Shown piece by piece: positions 23,468-32,314 of a stretch of DNA of 33,482 nucleotides; positions within the stretch are counted from its first letter, which is position 1, and every line of letters starts with the position of its first letter. The position numbers were made by a program, and so were the translations under genes. The DNA is from an uncultured Altererythrobacter sp. Its GTDB lineage: Bacteria > Pseudomonadota > Alphaproteobacteria > Sphingomonadales > Sphingomonadaceae. The DNA is taken from the NCBI GenBank assembly GCA_938009055.1, contig CALLIO010000281.1:1-33482 (forward strand), read 5' to 3'. The notes below the pieces were generated by a model, which worked only from the letters and a program-made list of their open reading frames with translations, was not told the origin of the DNA and searched no databases.

Positions 23468-24343
23468 ATGCAAAGCCAAACAATCACAAACCCAAGCGAA
23501 CCCCTGATCCCAGGTGTAAGCCCGCAGGTCTATTCAGCCTCTGACTTTCAAAGCGTTGCGCAATTGGTGCGACAGAAGGCTGGAATTGTCCTGAGCGAAG
23601 GCAAGAAGATGCTGGTCTATTCGCGGCTCGCCCCTTTGCTGCGCAAACATCAATGCGCGACGTTTCGTGACTATCTAGAGCTGATTAATGTGGATGCGGA
23701 ACTCTCAACCCGCACGATTGCCGCGCTGACCACCAACCACACCTATTTCAATCGGGAATCGCATCATTACGACCACTTCGCCAGCGAAGTGCGGCCCAAC
23801 CTGCTTGCCGCGGCGTCAAAAGGCGATCCGGTGCGGATATGGTCCGCGGGCTGCTCGAGCGGTCAGGAAGTATGGACCTTGATGATGGTGCTGCTTGGAG
23901 AGCAGAAGCAAACAGGCCGAAAGATCGCAGGGCAAAACATCGTCGCGCTTGCCAGCGACTTGGCCGACCATGCTGTTAAAGCAGGAATACGCGCCAGCTA
24001 CGAAACCGAAGACATGAAGGCCGTGCCCGAAGTGCTGCGCCGGAACTGGTGCCGCGAGGAAGGCCGTGCAACTGAAGTCGGACCAGAGCTTCGCACGCTG
24101 GTGCGTTTTCGCCAGCTCAACCTGCTTGGGCAATGGCCCATCCGCAATCTGTTCGACGTGATCTTTTGCCGCAACGTCATGATCTATTTCGATCACGAAA
24201 CGAAAGAAGAACTGGTCTGGCGACTGGCCAACCAGTTGAAACCGGGCGGCCACCTTTACATCGGGCATTCAGAGCGCGTTTCAGGGCGCGCCTCTGCTCT
24301 TCTCGATCTGATTGGCCCCACTATCTACCGCAGGAGAGATTGA
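23468..24343 (+). CDS. cheR: Chemotaxis methyltransferase CheR
   Basis: The 291-residue protein has the N-terminal helical domain (residues ~20-95 with RLAPLLRKH) followed by an S-adenosylmethionine-binding Rossmann domain with IWSAGCSSGQEVWTL and the FDVIFCRNVMIYFD strand. The usual TTNxTxFFR element is TTNHTYFNRE here. It methylates glutamates on MCP cytoplasmic helices. A TTG at 23447 would overlap CheA; the ATG at 23468 is 2 bases after the CheA stop. The stop overlaps the CheB start (TGATG at 24341-24345). The MCP's C-terminal pentapeptide may bind the beta-subdomain of this enzyme. Confidence 0.93.
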   Translation: MQSQTITNPSEPLIPGVSPQVYSASDFQSVAQLVRQKAGIVLSEGKKMLVYSRLAPLLRKHQCATFRDYLELINVDAELSTRTIAALTTNHTYFNRESHHYDHFASEVRPNLLAAASKGDPVRIWSAGCSSGQEVWTLMMVLLGEQKQTGRKIAGQNIVALASDLADHAVKAGIRASYETEDMKAVPEVLRRNWCREEGRATEVGPELRTLVRFRQLNLLGQWPIRNLFDVIFCRNVMIYFDHETKEELVWRLANQLKPGGHLYIGHSERVSGRASALLDLIGPTIYRRRD

Positions 24344-25380
24344 TGCTGAAAAGAGTTCTCATCGTTGATGATTCTGCGCTCATGCGCAAAGTCCTGCAGG
24401 CCAGACTGGCCAAAGAGGACGATATTGAGGTCGTCGGCTGCGCATGTGATGCGAACGAGGCGCGCACATTGATGAAAGCCTTGGACCCAGACGTTGTCAC
24501 ACTCGATATCGAAATGCCGGGCATGGATGGGCTGTCGTTCCTCAAAAAGATCATGGATTTGCGCCCTACCCCGGTAATTATTGTCTCCGGATCAACACAA
24601 GAAGGCAACAACACGACGGCGCTTGCCCTGCAATTGGGCGCGGTCAGCTGTTACGCAAAAAGCGATCGCTACGGCGGAATCCCGGGCGAAGACGGCGGCA
24701 AATTGGCTGAGCTGGTGCGCGAGGCTGCTCAAGCAAATTTGGGCTCCGGACGTGCTGGGATGAAACAAGCTAAGGGCGACATCAGATCGAAGATCAAGCC
24801 TTGCACAAGGCTGATCGCAATCGGCGCGTCGACCGGCGGTGTCGAAGCCCTGCGAACCTTGCTTTCCGGCTTTCCTGAAGATTGCCCCCCGACCATGATT
24901 GTTCAGCATATCAACGCACGCTTTGCACCGGCCGTTTCGCAATCACTCGATAGCGCTTGCGATGCGCGGGTCATGCTCGCGGAAAGCGACACCGTAATAA
25001 GGCGCGGCCATATCTATCTCGCACCAGGGGGTGATCGCCATATGCGCGTCGCCAAGGCCGGAGCAAAAGGATTGCGGGTGGTTCTGCGCGCCGGGGCGCC
25101 CGTGTCTGGGCACCAACCAAGTGTCGATGCTCTGTTTGAATCGGTTGCTGAAATTGTCGGCTCGGATGCTCTTGGAGTCTTGATGACCGGCATGGGTCAG
25201 GATGGTGCAAAAGGGCTTTTGGCGTTGTCGGAAAAGGGTGCTTGGACAATTGCTCAGGACGAGGCGACCTCAGTTGTATTTGGAATGCCGCGCGCAGCGA
25301 TTGAGCTGGGTGCAGTGAGCGAAGTTCTTCCATTGACCAAGATTGCAGATCAAGTCTGCCTTGCATCGGGTGCACAATAA
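24343..25380 (+). CDS. cheB: Protein-glutamate methylesterase/glutaminase CheB
   Basis: The 345-residue response regulator has an intact site: acidic pair at 9-10, phospho-acceptor Asp55 in LDIEMPGMDG, nucleophile Ser163 in GASTGG, His189 in IVQHI and Asp287 in TGMGQDGA. It removes methyl groups from MCP glutamates after phosphorylation by CheA. The receiver's switch lysine is followed by Ser rather than Pro (CYAKSD). AGGAGA lies before the ATG at 24343, which overlaps the CheR stop by one base. This is the active-looking counterpart of the degenerate protein at 17978-19015, which gives a direct internal comparison. Confidence 0.95.
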   Translation: MLKRVLIVDDSALMRKVLQARLAKEDDIEVVGCACDANEARTLMKALDPDVVTLDIEMPGMDGLSFLKKIMDLRPTPVIIVSGSTQEGNNTTALALQLGAVSCYAKSDRYGGIPGEDGGKLAELVREAAQANLGSGRAGMKQAKGDIRSKIKPCTRLIAIGASTGGVEALRTLLSGFPEDCPPTMIVQHINARFAPAVSQSLDSACDARVMLAESDTVIRRGHIYLAPGGDRHMRVAKAGAKGLRVVLRAGAPVSGHQPSVDALFESVAEIVGSDALGVLMTGMGQDGAKGLLALSEKGAWTIAQDEATSVVFGMPRAAIELGAVSEVLPLTKIADQVCLASGAQ

Positions 25381-25937
25381 TGGAGCGCAGAGCCCCGCTG
25401 CGTTCGTCAGCTGAACCCACCAAGATCACGATCATGCAAGGCCAGGCGCGCGCCAGCGGTGATACTTCGCTGGAATACACCACGATCCTTGGCAGCTGTG
25501 TTGCGACATGCCTGTTTGATCCGGTCGCCAAGGTTGGCGGAATGAACCATTTTCTGCTTGCCGAGCCTCCCTCCAACAGAGATCCAGAGCATTTTGACGA
25601 ACATTACGGCCTTTTCCTGATGGAGCTGCTCGTCAACGAAACCTTGGCGCTTGGTGCAAAGAAATCGCGGCTGAAGGCACGGCTCTATGGTGGGGCAAAT
25701 ATCCGCGATGGGCTTGCGCCAATCGGCAGCGCAAATGCGGCCTTTGCGCGCAGTTTTCTGCTGAGAGAGTCAATAGAACTGACGCAAGAAGATCTCGAGG
25801 GGCGCCATGCCCGCCGGGTTCATTTCCTTCCGAGCCGAGGGTTGGTCCGTTGTCGCACATTGAACGACGAACCCTTGCCTATGCAGCAACCCCTAAGGCG
25901 GCCGAAATCCGCCGGTGGTGATGTTGAACTATTCTAA
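25380..25937 (+). CDS. cheD: Chemoreceptor glutamine deamidase CheD
   Basis: The 185-residue protein has the CheD catalytic pattern: Thr34 in LEYTTILGSC, Cys40, and His57 in GGMNHFLL. The Cys-to-His spacing of 17 residues equals that of characterised CheD. It converts receptor glutamines to glutamates. The ATG at 25380 shares its A with the last base of the CheB stop TAA. The C terminus ends GGDVELF, after a basic, disordered-looking tail. A 19-base gap containing AAGGA leads to cheY. Confidence 0.92.
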   Translation: MERRAPLRSSAEPTKITIMQGQARASGDTSLEYTTILGSCVATCLFDPVAKVGGMNHFLLAEPPSNRDPEHFDEHYGLFLMELLVNETLALGAKKSRLKARLYGGANIRDGLAPIGSANAAFARSFLLRESIELTQEDLEGRHARRVHFLPSRGLVRCRTLNDEPLPMQQPLRRPKSAGGDVELF

Positions 25938-25956
25938 TCTTTAAGGACGAAAGAGA

Positions 25957-26328
25957 ATGCACAAGGCGACCCGAATACTCACAGTGGATGACAGCCCAAG
26001 CATGCGCGCTTTGCTGATGCAGGCGCTTACGGCTCATGGGTTTGATGTGGAACAGGCCGAGGATGGCGTAGAAGCGCTTGAATGGCTTGCCACCAATGAA
26101 GTCGATCTGGTCATCACCGACATCAACATGCCGCGCATGGATGGGTTCGGATTGATCGAAAATCTGCGCGGCAGCGCGCGTCATACCGACCGGCCTATTC
26201 TGGTTCTCACGACCGAAAGCTCGGACGAGAAGAAAAAGCGGGCGAGAGACGCCGGTGCAACCGGATGGATCGTCAAACCGTTTGACGCAGAAAAGCTGGC
26301 AACTGCGGTTCGCCGCGTGACACACTAA
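25957..26328 (+). CDS. cheY: Chemotaxis response regulator CheY
   Basis: This is a 123-residue stand-alone receiver with Asp11-Asp12 (TVDDS), phospho-acceptor Asp55 in ITDINMPRMDG, Thr85-Thr86 in LVLTTES and Lys107 in GWIVKPF. Trp104 occupies the position of the aromatic switch residue that is usually Tyr or Phe. It would relay CheA signals to the flagellar switch or act as a phosphate sink. AAGGA lies 9 bases before the ATG. The start and length are typical. It sits between cheD and cheW. Confidence 0.93.
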   Translation: MHKATRILTVDDSPSMRALLMQALTAHGFDVEQAEDGVEALEWLATNEVDLVITDINMPRMDGFGLIENLRGSARHTDRPILVLTTESSDEKKKRARDAGATGWIVKPFDAEKLATAVRRVTH

Positions 26329-26351
26329 GCAACTAAGAAGGTAGAGACAAA

Positions 26352-26792
26352 ATGGGCCGCGAACTCATTACATTCGAAGTCGCCGGACAATTGTTCGGTA
26401 TCGACATCATGGCCATCCGCGAGATTCGCGCTTGGTCGCCTGTCACCGTTCTTCCGCGCGTGCCGGATTATGTCGCAGGCGTTGTGAATTTGCGCGGGGC
26501 CGTGCTGCCGGTCATTGATTTGCCGGTTCGGCTTGGCTGGTCGCCAACAGAGGCCACACCGCGCAACCCGATAATCGTAACCGAGCACAATGGGCAATCG
26601 CGCGGCCTGATCGTTCATACGGTCAATGATATCGTCTCAATTGAAGCGGAAAGCATTCAAAAGCCCGAAGCCACAACCCAGGATGCGATCAGCGGCTTTC
26701 TTGAAGGTCTGGCGCCGCTTGGTGATGAGATGGTCATGGTAATTGATCTCGATTCTTTGATGACTGACCATGCACAGGATTTGGCCGCGTGA
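26352..26792 (+). CDS. cheW: Chemotaxis coupling protein CheW
   Basis: The 146-residue protein has the CheW fold pattern: an N-terminal strand (LITFEVAGQLFGIDIMAIREI), a middle element VVNLRGAVLPVIDLPVRLG, and a closing strand ending at EMVMVIDLDSLM. It couples MCPs to CheA. The start has AGAAGGTAGAG 8-15 bases before. The TGA stop is overlapped by the GTG of the next gene (GTGA). Confidence 0.94.
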   Translation: MGRELITFEVAGQLFGIDIMAIREIRAWSPVTVLPRVPDYVAGVVNLRGAVLPVIDLPVRLGWSPTEATPRNPIIVTEHNGQSRGLIVHTVNDIVSIEAESIQKPEATTQDAISGFLEGLAPLGDEMVMVIDLDSLMTDHAQDLAA

Positions 26793-27073
26793 CCGCAATG
26801 CTGCCCTTGCAGCCGGCCGCAACTGGCATCGCCGACGAACTCGATGCGCTTGCTGCGCAGATCGAGGATATCGGAGCAGGCCTTTGCGCAGATCCAGAAG
26901 TTGTCAGAAGCCATGCGGTGAGCTTACAGAACATCGACCTTGTTGCCCAAACGGCGAAGGGCTTGGCTCATCTGCTCAGAGCGGATTGCAAAATAGAAGC
27001 GATTTCCAGCCTTGGCCTCGAAGCCTTGCAGGAAAGGCTTTCTGTTTTCACGCCTGGGCAAGAGGAACAGTAG
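26789..27073 (+). CDS. Unknown 94-aa protein coupled to cheW
   Basis: I do not recognise the family. The product is small, acidic and mostly helical, with an ELDALAAQIEDIGAGL helix, a central HAVSLQNIDLVAQTAKGLAHLL helix and a leucine-rich end. The pattern suggests a three-helix bundle. There is no membrane segment or metal motif; two cysteines occur (GLCAD, ADCKI). The GTG at 26789 overlaps the CheW stop (GTGA), and an in-frame ATG at 26798 is the alternative. The close coupling and last position in the operon point to a chemotaxis accessory role. A helical phosphatase-like or HPt-like protein is possible, but I see no convincing catalytic motif. Confidence 0.7.
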   Translation: MTAMLPLQPAATGIADELDALAAQIEDIGAGLCADPEVVRSHAVSLQNIDLVAQTAKGLAHLLRADCKIEAISSLGLEALQERLSVFTPGQEEQ

Positions 27074-27088
27074 GCTGGCAGAGAGATT

Positions 27089-28288
27089 TCAGCGCGAAAT
27101 TTGAGGAATCACTTTCAAGACTTTGCTCTCAGCCCCCGGCTCCTCAGTGAGGAGATAAAGGAAGCCATCAGGACCAGTGCGCACATCGCGGAAACGCACG
27201 TCCAGCTCGCCGAACAGCTCGCGCTGCTCCCCCAGTGAGCCATCGCTGCGCATATCGACATGGCGCACATGTTTAAGCGCCAGTGCTGACAGGAAGAGAT
27301 CGCCTTCCCAATCGGGGAAAGCAGCACCTGAATATTGCGCAAAACCAGACGGAGCTATCGAAGGCGTAAAATGGACCAATGGCTGCTCTGTCCCATCAAG
27401 CGCTTCGAAGGGCGAAACACGTCCGCCTGAATAATCGAGCGCATAGGTCACGGTCGGCCAGCCGTAATTGGCACCGCGCTTTATGTCGTTGATCTCATCG
27501 CCACCCGCTGGTCCGTGTTCGTTTTCCAGCACCCGCCCATCAGCCGCCAAAATGATCCCTTGCGGATTGCGGTGCCCATAAGACCATATTTCGGGCAGCG
27601 CCCCCTCTTGCCCGACAAAGGGATTGTCGTCTGGCACAGAGCCATCAGCGTTGAGCCTGACGATCTTGCCGAAGTGATTGTCCAGCTCCTGCGCCTCCTC
27701 GCGGAAATGGAAGGCATCGCCCACGGGCATCATCAAGGTTCCATCGGGCAGAAAAACAATCCTCGCCCCATAATGGTTGCCCTGAATGCGGCTGGGGGAA
27801 GCGGCGAACAACTGCTTGCCATCGGTTAGCTTGCTATTTGCCAATGTGAAGCGAGTGAGCAAAAGCGTGTTTTCGCCATTCTCGAGCAAGCCTGTGTAGG
27901 ACACATAGACCTGCGCATTGTCCTCAAAATCGGGATGCAAAGCCACATCAAAAACGCCGGCCTGCATGCCATCGCCATAATGAGCGGGCGCAAGCTCGCC
28001 GGCATCATTGAAGTCAAAGGCGGTTTGCTTTGCCCCCTCCCGTCCGACCAGCAAAACCGCGCCCGTGCGCTGCGTTACCAGCATATTGCCATCGGGTAGA
28101 AAGGCGAGTGACCAAGGATGATCGAGCCCTTCTGCAACCGTCTCAATCGTATAATTCACCGGACTTGCCGCGACCCGCCCAGCCAGTTCGCTGGTCTTGT
28201 CCCCTGTTTGAGATGCGCCTTGATCAGAACAAGCGGCCACCAGAATGCAGGAGAGTGAAACAGCCAGAGTGATTGAGAATGTCCGCAT
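27089..28288 (-). CDS. PQQ-type soluble sugar dehydrogenase, lipoprotein
   Basis: The 399-residue protein begins with a type II signal peptide whose lipobox is VAAC (Cys20), so it is probably anchored in the periplasm. The mature part has the six-bladed beta-propeller pattern of glucose/sorbosone dehydrogenases (soluble aldose sugar dehydrogenase): HPWSLAFLPDGNMLVTQRTG, HYGARIVFLPDGTLMMPVGD, YGHRNPQGI and NYGWPTVTY. Members oxidise aldose sugars with PQQ. The ATG at 28288 has AAGGGACGG upstream. It converges with the chemotaxis operon end and diverges from the small membrane protein. No PQQ genes are visible in the window. Confidence 0.87.
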   Translation of the reverse strand: MRTFSITLAVSLSCILVAACSDQGASQTGDKTSELAGRVAASPVNYTIETVAEGLDHPWSLAFLPDGNMLVTQRTGAVLLVGREGAKQTAFDFNDAGELAPAHYGDGMQAGVFDVALHPDFEDNAQVYVSYTGLLENGENTLLLTRFTLANSKLTDGKQLFAASPSRIQGNHYGARIVFLPDGTLMMPVGDAFHFREEAQELDNHFGKIVRLNADGSVPDDNPFVGQEGALPEIWSYGHRNPQGIILAADGRVLENEHGPAGGDEINDIKRGANYGWPTVTYALDYSGGRVSPFEALDGTEQPLVHFTPSIAPSGFAQYSGAAFPDWEGDLFLSALALKHVRHVDMRSDGSLGEQRELFGELDVRFRDVRTGPDGFLYLLTEEPGAESKVLKVIPQISR

Positions 28289-28415
28289 AATCCGTCCCTT
28301 TGGTTTGAAAAACCGCATCCACTATCCGGTTAGCTTGGCGGTTTGTCCACTGCGACCTTTGCGCTTGATTAGATGATCGAAGCATCTAGGCTGCCAAGTC
28401 AAGAGGGAGACACCC

Positions 28416-28847
28416 ATGCGATTTGTCCGCTGGATTGCCGCTTTGCTGCTTGCTGCAGTCGGAACATATGTGCTGGCGGTGATCGCCAATGCGCAATTTG
28501 TCATAGCTGCGCACAATGTGCCGGTCAGCTTCGACGACCGGATGAATATGACTGCATTCGATGTTTCGAATATGTGGCTGTATCTGGTGATTATTCTCAT
28601 CGCTTTGCTGATCGGGTTCCTGATTGCCTCGGCATTGAAGCGCATGTTGCCGCGCCTATCCCGCATCGCCTTTCCCATCGCAGGCGCCGCCGCCATCGGT
28701 GCCACTCTTGGGCTGATGTATTGGCAATTCCAAACCGTGCCGATCAGCGGCGCGCGTTCAGCATTGGGCTTTTTCTCTCAGGTTGTAGCAGGCGCAGCTG
28801 GAGGGTGGATTTTCGCCAAATTCACCAACAGGCGCACAGTCTCCTAA
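28416..28847 (+). CDS. Small integral membrane protein, unknown
   Basis: The 143-residue product has an N-terminal hydrophobic helix (about 5-27), a second strong helix at about 52-73 (MWLYLVIILIALLIGFLIAS), a third near residues 86-108 and a fourth near 119-136. It ends with a basic tail. There is no recognisable family motif. GAGGGAGA lies before the ATG. It diverges from the sugar dehydrogenase and converges with the MFS gene, so it is monocistronic. It may be a small inner-membrane protein of unknown role. Confidence 0.72.
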   Translation: MRFVRWIAALLLAAVGTYVLAVIANAQFVIAAHNVPVSFDDRMNMTAFDVSNMWLYLVIILIALLIGFLIASALKRMLPRLSRIAFPIAGAAAIGATLGLMYWQFQTVPISGARSALGFFSQVVAGAAGGWIFAKFTNRRTVS

Positions 28848-28867
28848 CACCCTTCAATGGATCGATT

Positions 28868-30388
28868 TTAGGTCGCAGAATTGGCAACCATGTCGCGCTG
28901 AAGTGTTCGTCCAGCCAGCAGGTAATGCAAAGCTGCCCAGCCATAAATGCAGCTAAAGATGACGATCGACCACTGTAGGCCGCGCGCCTCCGCACTAGAG
29001 CAGGCCTCCATCGCACTCAGCTCCGAGCCACTGAGCAGCGCCTTCGCCTCAGCACCGAGCGAGAGCAAAGGCTTGCAACTCTCCAGCGTCAGGCCCAAAC
29101 CTTGCCCGTCGAGAAACATATCCTTCAAGACCGTCGAAAGCACACCAATGATCGGCGGGCCGAGGCCATAGCCGAGCAAATTTACGACAAACAATGTGAT
29201 CGCAACCGATGTTGCGCGCATCCGGCTGTCGACGACGCCCCCCGATACCGCATACATTGGCCCAAGATAGAAATAGTGGACCATTGCGGCGACCATCAGC
29301 GCGGGCACAGCCAGCCACAGATTTGGCATGAGAAATCCAAATGCATAGAGCGGAACAGATGCTCCCATGCCAATAGCCGGCAGCCAGGAAAGCGCGTTGG
29401 GATGTTTTTGCGACATCTTGTCCGCCAGCCAGCCGGAACTAAAGACGCCGATCGCCGCCATCAAACCCAGCACTACCCCGTAAAGCAAGGATGCCTCTTG
29501 GATAGTAAGGCCATGCGTTCGCAACAGGAATGAAGTGGTAAACTGCCCCACCCCGTATCCCACGAAAGAGGCGAGCGTGGCACCAATCACAATGTGGCGA
29601 TAGGCTGGCTTCTTGGCCAAAACGGCTAACGCCTCTTTGAAGCTTGCTTTCTCCAGACCTTGGAGCGCAGCAGGGTCGGTGTAGCCGCGCGGCGGCTCTT
29701 TCACGGTGCGCCATACGATCAGCGACAGCAGCAAGCCGGGAACGCCGCATACCACAAACGCGACCCGCCAGCCTTCAACTTGGCTCCAATCCAAATCTCC
29801 AAACAGCGAGCCGATACCGATCGCATTGACGAAAGCGCCGTATTGCGCGCCGTCTAGCCCGGCAAGTTGGCCGCCGAAGACCGAGGCAAGCATACCTCCC
29901 AGTGGCACGCCCAAAGCATAGACAGAGACCGCCGTGGCGCGGCGCGATGGGGTAAAATAATCCGCAATGAGAGATTGGGCCGGCGGCGTGCAACCAGCCT
30001 CGCCGATGCTGACCCCGATCCTGAAAAGGAGCAACATCATAAACGACATGGCAAAACCGCACAGGGCGGTGAAAAGGCTCCAAAGCGCAACGGCCAATGT
30101 GATGATGAGCACTCGATTGTAACGCTCGGCCCCGCGCGCAATTGGTATGCCGATAAAGGTGTAAAGCACGGCAAAGGCCGGTCCGCCTAGCAAGCCCATC
30201 TGCCAATCTTCGAGCCCAAAAGTCAGCTTGATCGGCTCGGTCAGAATATTGATGATCGTGCGGTCGATGAAGTTGAAAATGTAGACGACCAGAAGCGCGA
30301 TAAGCACATAAGCGCGATAACCGGGCGTTCCAAACCCTTCGGATGCAGGCGCAGCATTTGTTGGTGCATCCATGGTTGCTTCGGCCAT
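28868..30388 (-). CDS. MFS transporter, spinster-like family
   Basis: The 506-residue protein has 12 predicted hydrophobic helices. The first helix contains the FNFIDRTIIN motif, then GPAFAVLYTFIGIPIARGAER and GEAGCTPPAQSLIADYFTPSRR, typical of spinster-like MFS proteins common in sphingomonads. It should be a secondary transporter for an organic anion or lipid-like molecule; the substrate is unknown. The ATG at 30388 has GGGAGA upstream. An in-frame upstream start at 30436 has no advantage. It lies 157 bases from the TetR gene on the same strand, a gap that may hold its own promoter. Confidence 0.87.
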   Translation of the reverse strand: MAEATMDAPTNAAPASEGFGTPGYRAYVLIALLVVYIFNFIDRTIINILTEPIKLTFGLEDWQMGLLGGPAFAVLYTFIGIPIARGAERYNRVLIITLAVALWSLFTALCGFAMSFMMLLLFRIGVSIGEAGCTPPAQSLIADYFTPSRRATAVSVYALGVPLGGMLASVFGGQLAGLDGAQYGAFVNAIGIGSLFGDLDWSQVEGWRVAFVVCGVPGLLLSLIVWRTVKEPPRGYTDPAALQGLEKASFKEALAVLAKKPAYRHIVIGATLASFVGYGVGQFTTSFLLRTHGLTIQEASLLYGVVLGLMAAIGVFSSGWLADKMSQKHPNALSWLPAIGMGASVPLYAFGFLMPNLWLAVPALMVAAMVHYFYLGPMYAVSGGVVDSRMRATSVAITLFVVNLLGYGLGPPIIGVLSTVLKDMFLDGQGLGLTLESCKPLLSLGAEAKALLSGSELSAMEACSSAEARGLQWSIVIFSCIYGWAALHYLLAGRTLQRDMVANSAT

Positions 30389-30545
30389 CAATTTCTCCCA
30401 GCACTTATTCCTTAATGCCACAACATGGGGTTCCAAGCCCCAGCATTGAGATGTTCTTTGTTGTTGAGGTCACCTTCTGCGCATTTGAGCCCAAGGTAAA
30501 GCCCGAAGACCTAGACTGCCTCATTGTTTCAGCCATTCGCACGGC

Positions 30546-31184
30546 CTATTCCATTTCCAGCATTCGGGTAATCGTGGCCGCGAAATGCGCCAGCGTTGAC
30601 TTGTCGTTCCACGTTGGGTGAGCGCGGCTGGTGTCATCCAGCCTTGTCTCACGCGCGCTCAGCACTCCGCCCAGATAAGACTCAAGGAAGATAAAGCGCT
30701 GGTTTTGGATCGTCCGGCTCTTTGCCGGCATCAGCGCGCGCAAATGCTTTAAGCAGCGTTGATACCCAGAATTCCACTGACCTCCCAGTGCATCATCGAA
30801 CAGGTCGCGGTGAGACAAGGTTAGCATGCGCAGGAAGCGGTTGTAAGTGTCTGTTTCGCGGTCTGCCGACAAATTGACCGACGGATAGATCAAAATATCG
30901 ACGATTTGAGAAATGCTGGTCGGATCGTCACCCTCTTCCAAAGCATCGAGTTGCGCGTTGCGGCGATCATCAATGATCTTGGCGCCATCGACGATAAGCT
31001 CGCGGATCAGCGCCTTTTTCGAACCGAAGTGATAACCGACAGCGGCGGGGTTCTTTTGGCCAGCGGCCTTGGCGATATCGCGCACAGTCACGCCGTCGAT
31101 GCCTCGATTGGCAAACAGGCGCTGAGCCTCGGCCTTGAGCCGTTCAACCGAGGGGCTTTGCGATTTTGAAGACAGTTTGCTCAT
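30546..31184 (-). CDS. TetR-family transcriptional regulator
   Basis: From the ATG at 31184 the protein has 212 residues. The N-terminal HTH is clear: RLKAEAQRLFANRGIDGVTVRDIAKAAG followed by GYHFGSKKALIRELI, with the usual Y-H-F-x-S-K-x-x-L signature. The C-terminal helical ligand-binding part is not recognisable. The gene diverges from the phosphotransferase operon across 67 bases that contain a long imperfect palindrome. Ligands of such regulators next to acyl-CoA genes are often acyl-CoAs (established for several FadR/PsrA-type TetRs, inferred here). The AAGAGAG sequence just before the ATG is close for a ribosome-binding site. Confidence 0.88.
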   Translation of the reverse strand: MSKLSSKSQSPSVERLKAEAQRLFANRGIDGVTVRDIAKAAGQKNPAAVGYHFGSKKALIRELIVDGAKIIDDRRNAQLDALEEGDDPTSISQIVDILIYPSVNLSADRETDTYNRFLRMLTLSHRDLFDDALGGQWNSGYQRCLKHLRALMPAKSRTIQNQRFIFLESYLGGVLSARETRLDDTSRAHPTWNDKSTLAHFAATITRMLEME

Positions 31185-31218
31185 CTCTCTTGCATATAAA
31201 CCACAAGCAATTGCGCCT

Positions 31219-31249
31219 TGCAATAATACAAATGATTAATACAGTTGCA
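31219..31249. promoter_or_regulatory. Imperfect 31-bp palindrome, candidate TetR operator
   Basis: Centred on 31234, 10 of 15 symmetric positions pair: outer TGCAA / TTGCA, then TA / TA and AAT / ATT flanking the middle base. It lies between the divergent TetR and phosphotransferase genes and ends 2 bases before the ATG at 31252, so bound regulator would block the operon start. No clear Shine-Dalgarno precedes that ATG, so the operon may be leaderless or nearly so. Confidence 0.5.
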
Positions 31250-31251
31250 TT

Positions 31252-32301
31252 ATGGCGAATCATTCTGACGAAGACGCGATACCAATCGATCTGCAAGCTC
31301 TAACAGCTTGGATGGACGATATCGGCCTGGAACACGGACCACTTGCTAGCCTGCAGCTTCTAGCGGGCGGGACCCAAAATATACTCTTGCGTTTTGACCG
31401 CGGGGGCAGGGAGTTTGTGCTGCGCAGACCGCCGCTCCATCTGCGAAAAAACTCGAATGACACGATGAAGCGCGAGGCCCGCGTCTTGGAAGCGCTATCC
31501 GGCACTGTGGTGCCGCACCCTCAATTCATCGCCGGCTGCGACGATGAGGAGGTGCTTGGTGCCTGCTTTTATCTGATAGCCTCTATCGAAGGCTTCAATC
31601 CAGCCAATGGCTTGCAGCAACTGCACGCGAGCGATCCAAAGATCCGAGAGCGCATGGGATATTCCTATATCGAAGGAATGGCAGCTCTCGGAGCAGTGGA
31701 TTACAAGGCTGCGGGATTGGAAGGTTTCGGCAAGCCTGACGGTTTTCTAGAACGGCAATCGGGCCGGTGGATGAAGCAGCTCGAAAGCTACGCCGCTTTC
31801 GAGGAGTGGACCGGCTTTAGAGAGCTGCCCGATGTCGAGCGGATCGTCTCTTGGCTTGAGGATCACCTCCCCCAAGATTTCACGCCCGGTATCATCCATG
31901 GTGACTGCCATTTGGCAAACACTATGTTCGCATATGACAGCGCCGAACTGGCAGCCTTTGTCGATTGGGAACTGGCCACCATTGGCGATCCGCTGATCGA
32001 CCTTGGGTGGGTCATGGCAACTTGGGCGGATGATCACACACCTGTTGTGGGCGATATCCAGCCTTGGGATGGCTTTGCGAGCCTCGATGAACTCATAGCT
32101 CATTATGGCAAACACTCGGCGCGCAATTTGGATGCGGCCCCATGGTACGGTGTGCTCGCTTGTTTCAAATTGGGCGCAATATTGGAGGGAACCCATGCCC
32201 GCGCGAGCGCTGGCAAGGCTCCCAAAGAAACCGGCGACCGGTTGCATGCAATGACAATTTCACTGTTTGAGCGCGCGCACCGACTGATCGCGAAGAATTG
32301 A
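31252..32301 (+). CDS. Phosphotransferase family protein (APH-like kinase)
   Basis: The 349-residue protein has an aminoglycoside-phosphotransferase-like kinase fold. The catalytic segment HGDCHLANTMF (Brenner motif HGDxHxxN) is followed by FVDWELATIGDPLIDLGW with the DWE metal motif. The N-terminal GGTQNILLRF resembles a glycine loop. Relatives adjacent to acyl-CoA dehydrogenases (ACAD10/11-type) phosphorylate 4-hydroxy acids or acyl-CoAs. The operon here continues with an SDR and an acyl-CoA dehydrogenase, in keeping with that role. The start at 31252 follows the TetR operator directly. Confidence 0.87.
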   Translation: MANHSDEDAIPIDLQALTAWMDDIGLEHGPLASLQLLAGGTQNILLRFDRGGREFVLRRPPLHLRKNSNDTMKREARVLEALSGTVVPHPQFIAGCDDEEVLGACFYLIASIEGFNPANGLQQLHASDPKIRERMGYSYIEGMAALGAVDYKAAGLEGFGKPDGFLERQSGRWMKQLESYAAFEEWTGFRELPDVERIVSWLEDHLPQDFTPGIIHGDCHLANTMFAYDSAELAAFVDWELATIGDPLIDLGWVMATWADDHTPVVGDIQPWDGFASLDELIAHYGKHSARNLDAAPWYGVLACFKLGAILEGTHARASAGKAPKETGDRLHAMTISLFERAHRLIAKN

Positions 32302-32314
32302 GAGGGAAAAACGT

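Noticed and set aside
27087..27101. ATTTC / GAAAT hairpin at the convergent end of the che operon
   Set aside because: Only 5 base pairs, no T-tract, and it overlaps the end of the sugar dehydrogenase gene.
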